Assembly: GCA_016783985.1 (NCBI GenBank)
Contig: JADHVM010000032.1
Location: 1 to 8,356 of the forward strand
Origin: Actinomycetota bacterium
Lineage (GTDB): Bacteria > Actinomycetota > Humimicrobiia > Humimicrobiales > Humimicrobiaceae
Length of the DNA: 8,356 bases
Direction of reading: 5' to 3'
This document shows positions 6,394 to 8,356 of the stretch, in pieces; within the stretch, counting starts at the first letter, position 1, and each line of letters opens with the position of its first letter. The notes beneath the pieces were generated by a model. It was given only the letters and a program-made list of their open reading frames with translations, was not told the origin of the DNA and searched no databases. The translations under genes were made by a program, and so were the position numbers.

Positions 6394-7250
6394 ATCTTTT
6401 CAATAACAATCTTATATTTATCATCTTTAGTTAGTCTAGCTACAATAGGAGCTTCTTTAATACTGCATTTGACATAAATGACTATCTGTTCTTCTCCTCC
6501 ACTTATAAGAGAGCTACTTTTACTTATTATATATTCTTTAATATTTACTATCTCTAAATTTCTAACTATTAATTGTCCATTAATCAATAATATCTTTTCA
6601 GATAATTTATAACTGTTATTATCCATAAAATCATTTTTAATATAACAATTACCTTCTTCCAAACTTTCAATACAATTATAATAACTATCTTCTTCAATAA
6701 AACTTTTACTACTAGAACTATTATTAGAATCATCTTGTAGATAATTGCTACCATTAGTATAAGATCCTGATACATATTTACTTGAATTTAATAATTCCTT
6801 ATCTATTTGTGTTGAAATAATAGACACACTTCCACCAGTTTTTAATTCTTCTACTAATGGTTCTAAATATTGCATATTAATTGCTATTAATACTTCTCCC
6901 TTAGATAAATCGTCAATAATATTTTTACCCAAATCTTTAGTAAACAATTCTTTAGAAATAAAGTCTCCTTTCTTCCTATCCATTTGAATAATACTTCCAA
7001 CTACTTCTTCTTTACTCTGTAGATAATCTTCAGGTAAAGAATTCTTGTAAAATTCTTTAAGATCTATATCATCCTCTTTAATTTTTTCACCCTTTTCTAT
7101 ATTTCTTACAGCTACCAATATTTCTTCTTTGTTAAAATAAATATTTAAAAAAAGATAAGAAGCTACACCTATAATTAATGCTCCAACCACAGCTAGTATT
7201 AAATATTTTTTATAAAAATAATTAACCATAAATATATTCTTTCTAATCAT
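6390..7250 (-). CDS. cpaB: Flp pilus assembly protein CpaB/RcpC (SAF domain)
   Basis: A 286-residue protein with a basic N-terminus, one membrane helix at about 17-38, and a SAF domain at about 43-104 (ILVAVRNIEKGEKIKEDDI, then GSIIQMDRKKGDFISKELF), the standard CpaB/RcpC start. A second domain follows from about 118 (VLIAINMQYLEPLVEELKTGGSVSII fits RcpC). It is interrupted by a Ser/Asn/Asp-rich stretch at about 152-215 that looks flexible and contains C193 and C202. The RcpC-like fold resumes with LLINGQLIVRNLEIVNI. In diderm Tad systems this protein works with the secretin; here it is probably anchored to the membrane and faces outward. The gene overlaps the upstream cpaE-like gene by 8 bases (ATGATTAG) and the next gene by 4. 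The first ATG has no clear ribosome site; M8 (7227-7229) is a possible alternative start. Confidence 0.88.
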   Translation of the reverse strand: MIRKNIFMVNYFYKKYLILAVVGALIIGVASYLFLNIYFNKEEILVAVRNIEKGEKIKEDDIDLKEFYKNSLPEDYLQSKEEVVGSIIQMDRKKGDFISKELFTKDLGKNIIDDLSKGEVLIAINMQYLEPLVEELKTGGSVSIISTQIDKELLNSSKYVSGSYTNGSNYLQDDSNNSSSSKSFIEEDSYYNCIESLEEGNCYIKNDFMDNNSYKLSEKILLINGQLIVRNLEIVNIKEYIISKSSSLISGGEEQIVIYVKCSIKEAPIVARLTKDDKYKIVIEKI

Positions 7251-8325
7251 AAGTTAATAAATCCAAGACTTTATCCATAAAGCAATTGAAGTTTTTTAAA
7301 CTATCAAAATTGAAATTCCCAAAATTAGATCTCCCTTTTAACTGCTTATTCTCATCTATTAAAATAAATTCTTTTAAATTAAATAATTGCCTTAATTGAC
7401 TCTTATTAAATATAATTTCACTATCATTATTACTTTTATTTATTACCAATATTTTTTCCAGGTCATCACAAATAAACTTTTTATTTATATTTATTAGTCT
7501 TCCAATACTCCCTATCGTGCAATCAGATACCAATACCATAATATCTGCAATATCCATCACCCCTAAATACATATCATTTATGTAGTTCGGCAAATCAACA
7601 ATTATTAAATGATATTTTTTCTTAGCAACATCTATTAAAGTATATATATCATAAAGTTCCATTTTTTTAGCTAATGTGTAAGTTGGTGGAGACTGCAGAA
7701 TATCAAGGTTGTCCTTAATATTAAAGGTAGAATTATCCATGGCACTTCTACTGTAACCATCTAAAAAATTTATCATATTTGGAGACTTTGGAATGCTAAG
7801 GTAATATCCAATATCACCACCACCTTCAGAAAAATTTAAATCTATAAGAAGAGTTTTGAGTTTCCTGAACGTAAACCCTAAGAAGATGCTGAGTAGCGTG
7901 CTACCTACACCACCTTTAGCTTTAGTGAAAACTATTATTTTCTGTTTTATAGCTTTTATAGTTTCTACACTAAATTTATGCTCTGGATAATTAAGTTTAA
8001 TATTTATTTCTTCTTCTTTTGTATTTGATTTTTCGATAACTTCATCTTTATCAAGCTTATCATTTTTTACATTAATATAGCCCAAATTTTCACTACTTAA
8101 ATCACTATCCTTTAAGACACTGTCACCTATATTATTATTCAACTTATTATCACAATCTATATTTTTAGATAAACTCTCCTTATTAATTTCACTAACTTTA
8201 TCTATATATTTAGCTGATTCACTTTTACAGCTTTCTAACAATTTCTGCTGCCTTCTTTTTGATATATTACCGAAAATTTTCTTTATATTAAATATTTTTA
8301 TTCTTTTCTCTTTACTCTTTTTCAC
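7243..8325 (-). CDS. CpaE/TadZ-like ParA-family protein with degenerate P-loop
   Basis: A 360-residue protein (if started at the GTG at 8323-8325) with two parts. Residues 1-120 are highly charged and low in complexity (Lys, Asp, Glu, Ser, Asn), probably disordered, in the place where CpaE proteins often have a receiver-like domain. Residues 128-358 form a ParA/MinD-like core: TKAKGGVGSTLLS (134-146), in which the usual P-loop lysine is Ser142; the A' segment LLIDLNFSEGGGDIGYYL (D162); and the Walker B region HLIIVDLPN (D244). Loss of the P-loop lysine is known in CpaE/TadZ proteins and suggests altered or no ATP hydrolysis. It is likely a localisation or scaffold factor, possibly partnering the intact ParA-like protein downstream. 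The GTG has no ribosome site and the frame stays open to the right edge, so the true start may lie outside the window. Confidence 0.82.
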   Translation of the reverse strand: MKKSKEKRIKIFNIKKIFGNISKRRQQKLLESCKSESAKYIDKVSEINKESLSKNIDCDNKLNNNIGDSVLKDSDLSSENLGYINVKNDKLDKDEVIEKSNTKEEEINIKLNYPEHKFSVETIKAIKQKIIVFTKAKGGVGSTLLSIFLGFTFRKLKTLLIDLNFSEGGGDIGYYLSIPKSPNMINFLDGYSRSAMDNSTFNIKDNLDILQSPPTYTLAKKMELYDIYTLIDVAKKKYHLIIVDLPNYINDMYLGVMDIADIMVLVSDCTIGSIGRLININKKFICDDLEKILVINKSNNDSEIIFNKSQLRQLFNLKEFILIDENKQLKGRSNFGNFNFDSLKNFNCFMDKVLDLLTYD

Positions 8326-8356
8326 AAGATATTCTTTTAACTCTTTTTCTAATACT

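Noticed and set aside
6584..6775. Minus-strand 63-codon open frame inside cpaB
   Set aside because: Out-of-frame shadow of the Ser/Asn-rich insert; the hydrophobic look comes from AT-rich codons read in another frame.
5653..8325. Plasmid or chromosome partition locus (two ParA-like genes)
   Set aside because: There is no parB-like gene or repeated centromere-like site, and both genes are embedded in a tad operon in TadZ/CpaE positions.
8312..8356. Tail of an upstream gene ending in TAA at 8312-8314 in another frame
   Set aside because: Only 14 codons are visible and an alternative frame stops earlier (TAG at 8349-8351). It cannot be told apart from non-coding sequence or from an N-terminal extension of the cpaE-like gene.

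Overview
The window carries one tight, leftward (minus-strand) gene cluster for a Tad/Flp-type (type IVc) pilus. The DNA is very AT-rich (by eye roughly 25-30% G+C). Start sites use AGGAGG-type ribosome binding sites with ATG, GTG and TTG, which suggests a low-GC Firmicute, probably clostridial or a relative; I cannot name the species. No mobile element, CRISPR array, tRNA or rRNA was seen.

In transcription order (right to left) the genes are: a CpaE/TadZ-like ParA-family protein with a degenerate P-loop (7243-8325); CpaB/RcpC with a membrane anchor and SAF domain (6390-7250); a second ParA-like protein with an intact P-loop in the usual tadZ position (5653-6393); the assembly ATPase TadA/CpaF (4454-5641); and the platform proteins TadB (3552-4436, probably starting further upstream at an ATT codon) and TadC (2719-3555). 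These are joined by overlaps of 4-20 bases or gaps of at most 17 bases and look like one operon. After an 84-base gap comes a 56-residue Flp major pilin (2464-2634), a 170-base gap containing a perfect 8-bp hairpin, and the TadE-like minor pilin (1874-2293).

After a 278-base, extremely AT-rich spacer come a secreted 416-residue aromatic-repeat protein of no family I recognise (345-1595) and, overlapping its end by 20 bases, a TadG-like protein that runs off the left edge (1-364).

Working model: the ParA-like proteins position the machine, TadA powers TadB/TadC to extrude Flp subunits, and CpaB lies outside the membrane. TadE, the TadG-like protein and the repeat protein may be minor or surface-exposed components. 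The repeat protein is the most novel item: its W/Y-rich modules appear in nested mirror order (A-B-C-D-D'-C'-B'-A'), and its overlap with the TadG-like gene suggests that it is a dedicated pilus-associated surface protein. No prepilin peptidase (TadV/CpaA), secretin (RcpA/CpaC) or TadD is present in the window.
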